From JAQVEB01 sp028698105 (GTDB lineage Bacteria; Bacteroidota; Bacteroidia; Bacteroidales; Dysgonomonadaceae), in the NCBI GenBank assembly GCA_964293155.1, contig CAXYYA010000011.1, positions 1 through 64,000 of the forward strand: DNA of 64,000 nucleotides. Reading direction: 5' to 3'. The notes beneath the pieces are model-generated. The model did no database searches and was not told the origin of the DNA. It saw only the letters and a list, made by a program, of their open reading frames with translations. The position numbers were made by a program, and so were the translations under genes. Shown here piece by piece: positions 7,628 through 15,260 of the stretch; positions within the stretch are counted from its first letter, which is position 1; each line of letters begins with the position of its first letter.

Positions 7628-8875
7628 ATGAATGCCGAACTGTTTATAGCCAAACGAATTTACAAGGGCGACAAGAAAAATGAGAAGCGGGTTTCGTCGC
7701 CCGCTATCCGCATCGCTATCGCGGGCATCGCGCTGGGATTGGCGGTGATGATCGTTGCCGTATGCATTATCGTGGGTTTCAAGAAAGAAATTCGCGAGAA
7801 GATTGTCGGGTTCGGCGGACACATTCAGATCACTAATTTCGATAACAACGCATCTTACGAACACGCGCCCATATCGTTTTCCGACACGCTGGCGGCAAAA
7901 TTGGCGGCTAATCCCGCCATTCGGCATGCGCAGGGATTCATTACCAAGCCGGGCATCATTAAAACCGATAACGATTTCCAGGGCGTGGTGCTGAAAGGCG
8001 TCGGCAGTGATTATGACTGGAATTTCTTTAAAAAAAACCTGATCGAGGGCACCATTCTCCAACCCAACGATACGTCTGCCACTAATCCGGCGATTATCTC
8101 AAAAACCATAGCCGACAGGCTTCATTTAAAATTCGGCGACAGCTTCACCGTTTATTTCGTGCAGGAACCCGTAAGGGCACGGCGTTTCAGAATAACGGGC
8201 ATTTACCAGACCAATTTTGAGGATTACGACAAGCTCTACGTTATCACCGAAAAAAGCATTCTGGCCCGGTTGAACGACTGGTCAGGCGATATGGTAAGCG
8301 GAATAGAAGTAACCGTAAAAGATTTTAACAAGCTCGACAGAACGGCGCAAGACCTGTTTTTTGAGATGTCGTCTTACAAAGACCGGTTTGGGAACTCGCT
8401 CTACGCACGCTCCATCAAAGACATCAATCCGATGATATTCAACTGGCTAAGCCTGCTCGATATGAACGTTTGGGTAATTATTATCCTCATGATCATCGTT
8501 TCGGGCTTCACCATGATCTCCGGTTTGCTAATCATCATTTTGGAACGCACCAACATGATCGGTATCATGAAAGCCATGGGCGCGCGCGACATCAGCATCC
8601 GCAAAGTATTTTTGTATCTTTCGGCGTTCCTTATCGGGCAGGGAATGTTGTGGGGAAATGTTATCGGGTTGGCTGTTTGTTTCATTCAAAAGTATTTTCA
8701 GGTACTCAAACTCGATCCCGTAACCTACTACCTTTCCGCCGTACCCATTGATCTGAACCCACTGTTCATCCTGTTGCTCAATGTGGGAACACTCATTGTT
8801 TCGCTGTTGATGATGATTGCTCCGTCGTATCTCGTGGCAAAAATTACTCCGTCAAAATCCATCCGCTTCGAGTAA
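7628..8875 (+). CDS. LolC/LolE-type ABC transporter permease
   Basis: The 415-residue inner-membrane protein has an N-terminal segment (AIRIAIAGIALGLAVMIVAVCII), a periplasmic MacB/LolE-type domain to about residue 270, and three C-terminal membrane segments (VWVIIILMIIVSGFTMISGLLIIIL, FLIGQGMLWGNVIGLAV, ILLLNVGTLIVSLLMMIA). The ERTNMIGIMKAMGA segment is the FtsX-family coupling motif. LolC/E proteins pull lipoproteins from the inner membrane for outer-membrane targeting. No ATPase gene is adjacent, as is common for this gene in Bacteroidota. Confidence 0.88.
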   Translation: MNAELFIAKRIYKGDKKNEKRVSSPAIRIAIAGIALGLAVMIVAVCIIVGFKKEIREKIVGFGGHIQITNFDNNASYEHAPISFSDTLAAKLAANPAIRHAQGFITKPGIIKTDNDFQGVVLKGVGSDYDWNFFKKNLIEGTILQPNDTSATNPAIISKTIADRLHLKFGDSFTVYFVQEPVRARRFRITGIYQTNFEDYDKLYVITEKSILARLNDWSGDMVSGIEVTVKDFNKLDRTAQDLFFEMSSYKDRFGNSLYARSIKDINPMIFNWLSLLDMNVWVIIILMIIVSGFTMISGLLIIILERTNMIGIMKAMGARDISIRKVFLYLSAFLIGQGMLWGNVIGLAVCFIQKYFQVLKLDPVTYYLSAVPIDLNPLFILLLNVGTLIVSLLMMIAPSYLVAKITPSKSIRFE

Positions 8876-8934
8876 AACTATCGGAACAATCTTCACAAAT
8901 TCCTGCTATTTTTCGGAAAAAATTCGCGAATCTA

Positions 8935-8964
8935 TTGTTTTTTACGTATTTATTCGTATTTTTG
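8935..8964 (+). promoter_or_regulatory. Promoter of the aldo/keto reductase gene
   Basis: TTG (8935-8937), a 19-nt spacer and TATTTTTG (8957-8964) match the Bacteroidota consensus. The start codon is 46 nt further on. Confidence 0.6.
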
Positions 8965-9010
8965 AAAAGTGTTCAAATTCTGATCTTTCACAGCAAAAAA
9001 TACCATCATT

Positions 9011-9895
9011 ATGCAAGATTTATCACGTCGCAACTTTATTCGCACCGGCCTTACGGGAATAGCCGGATTAACCGTAGCTTGTTCGGGATTGGGAAAAATA
9101 AACGGTTCACGACAAACCAGTGTAGATACTGTAAAACTGGGAAACACGGGGCTGAAAGTTTCGCGGATTGCGCTGGGCACCGGATCCAAAGGTGGCTCCA
9201 AGGCATCGAACCAAACCCGCATCGGGATGGATAAATTCGTGGAGATGGCGCGCCATGCATACGACCGGGGCATACGCTTCTTCGATATGGCCGATTCGTA
9301 CGGTACGCATCCGTATGTGGGGCAAGCCATTAAAACGATGCCGCGCGAAAAAATCACGTTGCTCACAAAAATCTGGACATACGAAGACGGATCGGAGAAA
9401 AATACGCCTGTGCGGGAATCCATTGATCGCTACCGGCAGGAAATTGGGACGGATTACATTGATATTGTGCTGATGCACTGCCTGATGAGTGGCGGATGGC
9501 ATCAAAACCGCACCCATTACATGGACGGACTGGCGAAAGCGAAACAAGACGGATTGATCAAAGCCGTGGGCGTATCGTGCCACAACTGGGACGCGATGGC
9601 CGAAGCTGTTGACAGCCCTTGGGTGGATGTTATTCTGGCGCGCATCAATCCGTTTCAGGCGCTTATGGACGGAACGCCGCAGGCGGTAAGCGATCTGCTG
9701 GCGAGAGCCAAAAAGAACGGGAAGGGAATTATCGGGATGAAGATTTTCAGCGAAGGCCGCCACGCCACCGATGCGGAACGCGATCAATCGCTCAAATACG
9801 CGCTCACCGATGCCAATATTCATTGCATGACGCTCGGCATGGAGTCCGTCGCGCAGGTGGATGATGCAGTGGACAGGGTGATGCGGTTGGTGTAG
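9011..9895 (+). CDS. Tat-exported aldo/keto reductase
   Basis: The 294-residue protein begins with a twin-arginine signal (SRRNFIRTG, then a hydrophobic stretch) ending in TVAC, a possible lipobox. It could therefore be a Tat-exported lipoprotein. The mature part is an aldo/keto reductase barrel: KLGNTGLKVSRIALGTG, the FFDMADSYG aspartate/tyrosine, the catalytic lysine in LLTKIW and the histidine in VLMHCLMS. The substrate is unknown; relatives often act on sugars outside the cytoplasm. It converges on the hip locus. Confidence 0.85.
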   Translation: MQDLSRRNFIRTGLTGIAGLTVACSGLGKINGSRQTSVDTVKLGNTGLKVSRIALGTGSKGGSKASNQTRIGMDKFVEMARHAYDRGIRFFDMADSYGTHPYVGQAIKTMPREKITLLTKIWTYEDGSEKNTPVRESIDRYRQEIGTDYIDIVLMHCLMSGGWHQNRTHYMDGLAKAKQDGLIKAVGVSCHNWDAMAEAVDSPWVDVILARINPFQALMDGTPQAVSDLLARAKKNGKGIIGMKIFSEGRHATDAERDQSLKYALTDANIHCMTLGMESVAQVDDAVDRVMRLV

Positions 9896-9914
9896 GGTCA
9901 TAGCGTTACCCTAC
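9892..9914. repeat. Hairpin spanning two convergent stop codons
   Basis: GTAGGGT (9892-9898) pairs with ACCCTAC (9908-9914) around a 9-nt loop and covers the ends of the aldo/keto reductase gene and the kinase gene. There is no T-run, so any terminator role is uncertain. Confidence 0.4.
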
Positions 9915-10852
9915 TTGAATAAAAGTAACCGACCTCCCAGTAACGCTATATATTTTGACTTATTTTCCGAAGAGAGAAAAGACTGTTCTATTTCTTTCTT
10001 CATTTTTTTTTCCGCTTTAATTAATCGGTTAAAAGAATTTTGAATTTGCTTTTCTGTTAATTGAAATTTCAACCCTAAATTGATAAAATCAAATTTGGTC
10101 AATCTTTTTCTCTTCCCATTGATGGCTAATGCTGTTTCTTCGCTATCTTCAGGAAGATGCAATTGAACATTCAACAGGTCGTAAGCTGGAGCTAAAACCC
10201 ACTCTTCATCTTTCAGAATCAGAGAAAAGTTTTTTAGATGCATGTCATTGTTCCCGGTAAGGTAGCTGAAAACAATAACTTCAAAAAGCCGAAGTAAATC
10301 AAATAGCGTATTGGATGAATGTTCGCCAACTGCTTTTCCCACCTTTTCCACCGAGCTTTTGTATTTATCAAAAGCTTCCAAAATCTGAAACATATCCAGC
10401 ATATGGATTTTTTCTCCTATTTCCGTACGATCTATCCGTTTGGTAATGTAGGAAAGTTCGCCTGATTTTAACCGAATCAGCGATGATGGAACTACCGAAA
10501 TTCCGCAAAGTTCAGCCATCCTCATGGTGAGGTGCTCGTTTTCGGGCATTTGAAGGAAAGTACCATTTTGAGGTTTGAGAATATAATTTCCACCCAACGC
10601 ACCCATAACTGTTAATCGTCCTTTGCTACCGTCTTGCAAAACATCGTTGATAAACCCCAAAGAGAGTTTAGGCTGCACTCCCGGAACGGTTACCGAACTT
10701 TCTACCACTTCTTTGGCTAATTTAGCCATTTCAGCCATAGTGTAGTCCAAAACAGGCGGTTGTTTACTTCCGAAAAAGCGTGCGCTACACGAAGCATGAA
10801 AATCAACCTCCGCAACTAATTCCTGATAGCAATATAGACACTTTTTACTCAT
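9911..10852 (-). CDS. HipT-like serine/threonine kinase (HipA C-terminal half)
   Basis: The 313-residue protein covers only the kinase part of HipA. Numbered from MSKKCLYC, it has a small Cys/His cluster (C5, C8, H19, C22) and a glycine-rich loop TVPGVQPK (55-62). The probable ATP lysine is K93 in YILKP, the catalytic loop is GNNDMHLKN (D203, N208), and D225 lies in PAYDLL. HipA/HipT kinases phosphorylate aminoacyl-tRNA synthetases and halt growth. The start overlaps the stop of the hipS-like gene by 8 nt. It is the third gene of hipB-hipS-hipT, as in the E. coli O127 HipBST system. Its target here is unknown. Confidence 0.88.
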   Translation of the reverse strand: MSKKCLYCYQELVAEVDFHASCSARFFGSKQPPVLDYTMAEMAKLAKEVVESSVTVPGVQPKLSLGFINDVLQDGSKGRLTVMGALGGNYILKPQNGTFLQMPENEHLTMRMAELCGISVVPSSLIRLKSGELSYITKRIDRTEIGEKIHMLDMFQILEAFDKYKSSVEKVGKAVGEHSSNTLFDLLRLFEVIVFSYLTGNNDMHLKNFSLILKDEEWVLAPAYDLLNVQLHLPEDSEETALAINGKRKRLTKFDFINLGLKFQLTEKQIQNSFNRLIKAEKKMKKEIEQSFLSSENKSKYIALLGGRLLLFK

Positions 10853-11180
10853 CGCTTTCATCTATTATGGGAATTACACTTACCGCGCCGATGCAGTTTT
10901 TACAACACGCCAACAGCAAACCCATACGGTCGTTTGGGTTGAGTTTCCAACTTTTGGATGCAATTTCCAGCAACCAGCCTTCGGGGATTAACCCTTCAAA
11001 AAACGGGAATAACCGATTGTCCTGATACGCTTTATCGGACACAGGCATAGAAAACGTTATGGGTTGATTTGGGAACTGCTTGATATACACTTTGTCATAG
11101 GCAAACAGATATTCGCCTTCATCAGTTTCCGTGAGGATTCCGGCAAAATCGTCTTTATAAAATACTTTTCCCTGTCTCAT
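10845..11180 (-). CDS. HipS-like protein (HipA N-terminal subdomain)
   Basis: The 111-residue protein matches the N-terminal subdomain of HipA, which in HipBST systems is the separate antitoxin HipS. Visible family segments are GEYLFAYD, ITFSMPVSDKAY, LFPFFEGLIPEGWLLE and the C-terminal CIGAVSVIP. It starts in a 4-nt ATGA overlap with hipB and ends 8 nt inside the kinase start. Both ends are therefore coupled, which argues for a designed split and not a frameshifted hipA. W69 and W78 are candidates for the tryptophan with which HipS blocks the kinase; this is inference. Confidence 0.85.
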   Translation of the reverse strand: MRQGKVFYKDDFAGILTETDEGEYLFAYDKVYIKQFPNQPITFSMPVSDKAYQDNRLFPFFEGLIPEGWLLEIASKSWKLNPNDRMGLLLACCKNCIGAVSVIPIIDESDE

Positions 11181-11389
11181 GGCTCAATCTCCTTGTGATT
11201 TACAGGCGCCAACTTATTTCCAAACATCATCAACACCTGATTTACTTTTGCCAAACTGAGATTTTCCTTGCCTTGCTCTATTTTCCGAACGACAGTAAGC
11301 GCAACACCTGCTCTATCTGCAAATTCCTGCTGCGTGAGCTTGGCTTCTTTCCGTTTTGTTTTAATGAATTTTGCTAAACTTTGCGTCAT
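11177..11389 (-). CDS. HipB-like XRE-family repressor
   Basis: The 70-residue protein is a compact helix-turn-helix regulator (LTQQEFADRAGVALTVVRKIEQGKENLS, residues 18-45 approximately), typical of the antitoxin/repressor HipB in Bacteroidota. It leads the split hip operon. A perfect 13-bp inverted repeat brackets its promoter and is the obvious candidate operator for autoregulation. Confidence 0.9.
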   Translation of the reverse strand: MTQSLAKFIKTKRKEAKLTQQEFADRAGVALTVVRKIEQGKENLSLAKVNQVLMMFGNKLAPVNHKEIEP

Positions 11390-11391
11390 AA

Positions 11392-11451
11392 TTATATGCT
11401 TTTACAGTTATTTTGATGCAAATATAGATATTTATATTTAAAAGCATATAA
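11392..11451 (-). promoter_or_regulatory. Promoter/operator region of the split hip operon
   Basis: TTATATGCTTTTA (11392-11404) and TAAAAGCATATAA (11439-11451) form a perfect 13-bp inverted repeat 34 nt apart. Between them lies TATATTTG on the minus strand (11426-11419), a -7 box about 30 nt before the hipB ATG. Repressor bound to both arms would cover the -33 area and the leader. The rest of 11452-11561 is AT-rich without a clear feature. Confidence 0.65.
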
Positions 11452-11561
11452 AAAAGAGTAAATAAATTGATTTATATGTGATGAGATATAAAAGATGCTA
11501 ATATTTTCCTGTTTTAAGAGCTGAAAAGTTTTTCTGAATTATGGGTTTATCACGTTACTGA

Positions 11562-12446
11562 TTACTCATTTTCTTCGTAATAATACGAGTAATCAACCCC
11601 TTTCAGGAACATTTCCCGGCTATTGATTTCATCGGTGAGGGCATTCTCCAGTAAGCCTTTTAATTCCGTGCTGTCCACGGAACTTTTTACCATTGCATTC
11701 AGGTATTCTTTTTTGCCGATCTTGCTCCAATCTACGCAGCGCTTTAGTTGTTTCTTAAAAATTAAATCCAACCAAATGCGCATGCTTCTTCCATTGCCTT
11801 CCATGAAAGGATGGGCTAAATTCATTTCCACGTATTTATCCACAATTTCTTCGAACGTATTCTCGGGCATTTGTTCAATCTGTTTTAAGGTGTTACCTAA
11901 AAATTGTGCTACAGCAAATTGAAATCCGCCTTTCGAGATGTTTTTTTGACGAATTTGTCCGGCAAACTCATAAAGTCCGCCGAAAAGATAGGCGTGGATT
12001 TGCTGTAAGCCTTTCGTTGTTCCAACTTCGATGTTGTTTATAAACGATGTTTCAAATAAGGCGTAGGCTTTGGTTTTGCTTTTTCCGTCAATGCTTTCAT
12101 CGCTATATGTGAACCATTCTATAAACCGGTTTGCCTTTGTTCCCGGGAATTGTTTGCCTAGAGCAATAATCCCTTCGTAATCAAGCACATCCGTTAAATA
12201 TCGTTTGCCGTCTTTTGCAATAAGTTTCAGTTGGTTAGTAGTACTAACCAACTCGTTGTTTTGTTTTTTGAGTTTTGTTTTGAGATATTTCCAATAATTT
12301 CGTGTCTTGTTGTAATCGTCTTGGTCGGTAAGCACTGAAACTATATCCAAAACGGAAAACCACAACTTGGAATTTTCTTCGTCCCAAACGGCACGAACTT
12401 CTCGGTCATCAAAAAAACGAATGGATATTTTGGTATTGCTGCTCAT
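11562..12446 (-). CDS. Bro-N/Fic fusion protein
   Basis: The 294-residue protein joins an N-terminal Bro-N/antirepressor-like domain (about 1-120: REVRAVWDEEN, WFSVLDIVSVLT, NRFIEWFTYSDE) to a C-terminal Fic domain. The Fic flap GGLYEFAGQIR is near 156-166 and the active-site motif HPFMEGNGRSMR at 212-223 is intact. Fic enzymes transfer AMP or related groups to proteins. The C-terminal SYYYEE (287-292) resembles the class III autoinhibitory motif (S/T)xxxE(G/N), with Glu in the last position. It starts 4 nt after the mnmE stop and ends about 170 nt before the hip promoter. Target and role are unknown. Confidence 0.88.
   Translation of the reverse strand: MSSNTKISIRFFDDREVRAVWDEENSKLWFSVLDIVSVLTDQDDYNKTRNYWKYLKTKLKKQNNELVSTTNQLKLIAKDGKRYLTDVLDYEGIIALGKQFPGTKANRFIEWFTYSDESIDGKSKTKAYALFETSFINNIEVGTTKGLQQIHAYLFGGLYEFAGQIRQKNISKGGFQFAVAQFLGNTLKQIEQMPENTFEEIVDKYVEMNLAHPFMEGNGRSMRIWLDLIFKKQLKRCVDWSKIGKKEYLNAMVKSSVDSTELKGLLENALTDEINSREMFLKGVDYSYYYEENE
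12229..12253. repeat. Perfect 25-nt palindrome inside the Fic gene
   Basis: AGTTGGTTAGTA (12229-12240), one central G, then TACTAACCAACT (12242-12253) form a perfect 12-bp inverted repeat within codons for ELVSTTNQL in the Bro-N part. It could be a protein-binding site or an mRNA hairpin, or a by-product of the codons. Confidence 0.6.
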
Positions 12447-12450
12447 TGGA

Positions 12451-13890
12451 TTATTTCCCTATACAAAACTTACTAAAAATATTCCCCAAAATTTCATCCG
12501 TAGATATTTGTCCCGTGATTTCACCCAGATAAAACATACATTCGCGAATGTCTTGCGAGAGGAAATCGCTTGCAATACCGGTTTCTAACCCCTCTTTCAC
12601 CCGACGAATAGCATTCAATGCGTTGCTTAACGCTTCGTAATGCCGAAGGTTAGTAACAATCACATCCTCTTCACCTATGGAGGGGATGGCGGCAAGTTTC
12701 ACAAGCAGCCGTTGCAATTCTTCCGTATTTCGTTGTTTTTTCGCCGAAATAAGTAGCCTGTCGGCTTTTAGGTTAGGCAGTAAGTGTGTTTTTTCGGCAA
12801 GCTCCGCTTCCGAAAGCAGGTCGGCTTTATTGAAAAGCAAAATGACGTTTTTATTCTCCAGTTTCGGAATAATGGATTGCGACAAGGTTTCGATCTGCGC
12901 CTTCGGCGTGGTTAGATCAATCATCCACAACACGATACTCGCCTGTTCAATTTTCTGGAACGTGCGTTCAATTCCAAGGCTTTCAATAGTATCGGTAGTG
13001 TGGCGGATACCTGCGGTATCAATAAAACGGAACGTTACGCCCGCGATGTTCACAGTGTCTTCGATCACATCGCGCGTGGTGCCGTGAATATCGGAAACAA
13101 TGGCTTTGTCCTCGTTCAGCAGCAGGTTGAGCAGTGTGGACTTGCCTGCATTGGTTTCCCCGATAATTGCCACGGGAATGCCGCTTTTAATGGCGTTTCC
13201 GAGTTGGAAAGAATCGGTGAGTTTGGTAATTTCGGTTTCAATTTCCTGCGTGAGTACGTGCAGTTTTTCGCGATTGGCAAACTCCACATCTTCTTCCGAA
13301 AAATCGAGTTCCAGTTCGATCAGCGACACAAATTGCAGTAACTTATCGCGCAAGTCGGCGAGTTTTTTGGCGAAACCGCCACGCATCTGATTCATCGCTA
13401 CGCGATGCGATGTCCGCGACGACGACGCGATCAAGTCCGCCACCGCTTCGGCCTGACTTAAATCAAATTTTCCGTTCCGGAAAGCGCGGCGCGTAAACTC
13501 GCCGGCTTGCGCCAACCGTGCGCCCTCGGCGAGCAGCAGTTCCACGATCTTCTGCTGAATATACACCGAACCGTGGCACGAAATCTCCACACTCTCCTCA
13601 CCCGTGAACGAGTGCGGCGCACGGAAAACGGTTACGAGCGCTTCGTCCAGCACTTCATCCTTGTGCATAATTCGTCCGAAATGCACGGTATTGGCATCGG
13701 CATCCACTAATTTCTTCCCCGACGGCGAAACAAAAATCTTGTCCGTCAGCAAAATACTTCCTTCTCCCGATAAACGGATAACGGCGATCGCTCCCACTCC
13801 CGATGGGGTGGAAACGGCAACAATAACGCTCCCACCCGATTCAAATCCGGTTTCTGCGGAAAATAAATTATTTTTTCTGTCTTCAGCCAT
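12451..13890 (-). CDS. mnmE: tRNA modification GTPase MnmE
   Basis: The 479-residue protein has the full MnmE layout: an N-terminal folate-binding domain (TPSGVGAIAVIRLSG), a helical domain with an inserted G domain (Walker A GETNAGKST, DTAGIRH, NKAD), and the C-terminal CIGK with the catalytic cysteine. With MnmG it modifies U34 of several tRNAs. Here it follows atpH by 26 nt in the position where atpA would normally stand, and the Bro-N/Fic gene follows it by 4 nt. Confidence 0.97.
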   Translation of the reverse strand: MAEDRKNNLFSAETGFESGGSVIVAVSTPSGVGAIAVIRLSGEGSILLTDKIFVSPSGKKLVDADANTVHFGRIMHKDEVLDEALVTVFRAPHSFTGEESVEISCHGSVYIQQKIVELLLAEGARLAQAGEFTRRAFRNGKFDLSQAEAVADLIASSSRTSHRVAMNQMRGGFAKKLADLRDKLLQFVSLIELELDFSEEDVEFANREKLHVLTQEIETEITKLTDSFQLGNAIKSGIPVAIIGETNAGKSTLLNLLLNEDKAIVSDIHGTTRDVIEDTVNIAGVTFRFIDTAGIRHTTDTIESLGIERTFQKIEQASIVLWMIDLTTPKAQIETLSQSIIPKLENKNVILLFNKADLLSEAELAEKTHLLPNLKADRLLISAKKQRNTEELQRLLVKLAAIPSIGEEDVIVTNLRHYEALSNALNAIRRVKEGLETGIASDFLSQDIRECMFYLGEITGQISTDEILGNIFSKFCIGK

Positions 13891-13916
13891 TTTTGTACTG
13901 CGGAAAGCGCTCTCAA

Positions 13917-14474
13917 CTAACTCCCGATTTTTTTATTGATTTCCTTAAATTTGTTTCTGACCTGATTCAGTTGCCTCGAAATGCTTGCATCCCATTGCGA
14001 TCCGTCAATCTGCAGCACAAAACCACCCAGTATCTTCGGATCGGTTGTGAATTCAAGTTCGATATCTTCGTGCAGTTTCTCCTCCATTAACCCGATGAGG
14101 CGTTGCTTCGTATTTTCGTCTATGGCAACAGCGGTAACAAGTTTGCCGTCAGTGATGTTGTGACGTTTGCGATACAGGTCTATAAAGCGCAAAGCGATGT
14201 ATTGCAGTTGCTCTTCGCGGTCGTTTCGTAAAATAAGTTCAATGGTTTTTTCCAGCGACAATGCCGTTTTGCCGCCACAAGCCTTCATGATGATCTTTTT
14301 TTTGCCTTTTTTCGATATGGAAGGATTCAACAATGTGTTTCTCAACTTCTTTACCATCCTGAACATCTGCGACAGAACTTTCATTTGTTCATACACTTCG
14401 TCCTGCTGGTCAAGCTCCATAGCATAGTCCAGCAGCGCGGTCGCGTATCGGGTTGAAATGAGGCCGGTGTCCAT
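13917..14474 (-). CDS. atpH: ATP synthase F1 delta subunit
   Basis: The 185-residue protein shows the delta/OSCP fold: the start MDTGLISTRYATALLDYA and the C-terminal KILGGFVLQIDGSQWDASISRQL. It links the F1 head to the peripheral stalk. It lies 6 nt after atpF. In related operons atpA and atpG come next; here mnmE does. Confidence 0.93.
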   Translation of the reverse strand: MDTGLISTRYATALLDYAMELDQQDEVYEQMKVLSQMFRMVKKLRNTLLNPSISKKGKKKIIMKACGGKTALSLEKTIELILRNDREEQLQYIALRFIDLYRKRHNITDGKLVTAVAIDENTKQRLIGLMEEKLHEDIELEFTTDPKILGGFVLQIDGSQWDASISRQLNQVRNKFKEINKKIGS

Positions 14475-14480
14475 TCTTTA

Positions 14481-14981
14481 TCAGGATTTCGAGATAGTCA
14501 TTTCGTGCAACAACCGGTTGATCATACCCATTTGTTCATCGGATGTGCTCAATTTTTCTTTCAGCAGTTTCTCCGCCACATCCACCGAAAGCGATGCAAT
14601 TTCGGCGCGCACATCCTTTAGCACGCTTTCTTTCTCGGCCTGCAAATGCTTGCGCGTAATTTCCACAAGTTTATCGGCTTCCTGCCGGGCTTCTTCCTTC
14701 GCTTTTTCGATCATCTGATCACGCATTTTACCCGCTTCTGCCAGAATATCCGATTGCTGTTTTCGCGTTTCCGAAAGAATGGCATCACTGGTTTTCTTCA
14801 CGTTTGCCAATTCTTCTTCGGCTTTCTGTGCGGCCAGCAGCGAGTTTTCGATATATTCCCTGCGTTTATTGACCATGGCAAGAATAACCGGAAAACCATA
14901 CTTCCCCAATACGAATACCACAATGCCGAATGACAGAAGCATCCAAAAAAGCAATCCGGGTTCGGGTGTGAGTAACGACAT
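14481..14981 (-). CDS. atpF: ATP synthase F0 b subunit
   Basis: The 166-residue protein has one N-terminal membrane segment (LLFWMLLSFGIVVFVLGKYGFP) and a long charged helix typical of the peripheral stalk. It sits between atpE and atpH, the usual order. Only one b gene is seen, so the stalk is probably a homodimer. Confidence 0.95.
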   Translation of the reverse strand: MSLLTPEPGLLFWMLLSFGIVVFVLGKYGFPVILAMVNKRREYIENSLLAAQKAEEELANVKKTSDAILSETRKQQSDILAEAGKMRDQMIEKAKEEARQEADKLVEITRKHLQAEKESVLKDVRAEIASLSVDVAEKLLKEKLSTSDEQMGMINRLLHEMTISKS

Positions 14982-14993
14982 GTTTATCGAACT

Positions 14994-15245
14994 TTAGAGG
15001 ATGAAACCGCAGACCACAACGGCGAAGAGCGCAACACCTTCCACCAACGCGGCGGCAATGATCATGTTCATGCGAATATCGGAGGCCGATTCCGGTTGGC
15101 GGGCAATACCCTCCATAGCCGACCCGCCGATTTTACCGATACCGATCCCGGCACCCACGGCAGCCAAACCGGCTCCAATTCCTGCGCCAAGCGTTCCCAA
15201 TCCGGCGCTCGTGGCGGCTTGCAACAATACTGTAAGTAGCATCAT
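14994..15245 (-). CDS. atpE: ATP synthase F0 c subunit
   Basis: The 83-residue hairpin protein has a glycine-rich first helix (LGTLGAGIGAGLAAVGAGIG) and a second helix carrying the ion-binding E69 (AAALVEGVALFAVVV). The residue after the glutamate is Gly, and no Gln is seen in helix one. This speaks for a proton-type ring and not a sodium-type one (inference). It forms the rotor ring with subunit a from the neighbouring atpB. Confidence 0.95.
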   Translation of the reverse strand: MMLLTVLLQAATSAGLGTLGAGIGAGLAAVGAGIGIGKIGGSAMEGIARQPESASDIRMNMIIAAALVEGVALFAVVVCGFIL

Positions 15246-15260
15246 AATTTTTTTTGAAAT

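Noticed and set aside
9911..11180. The split HipA as a frameshifted, broken hipA
   Set aside because: Both parts have their own start and the joint is a tidy ATG/stop overlap. The kinase half begins with an additional Cys/His segment absent from a simple split, and all catalytic residues are kept.
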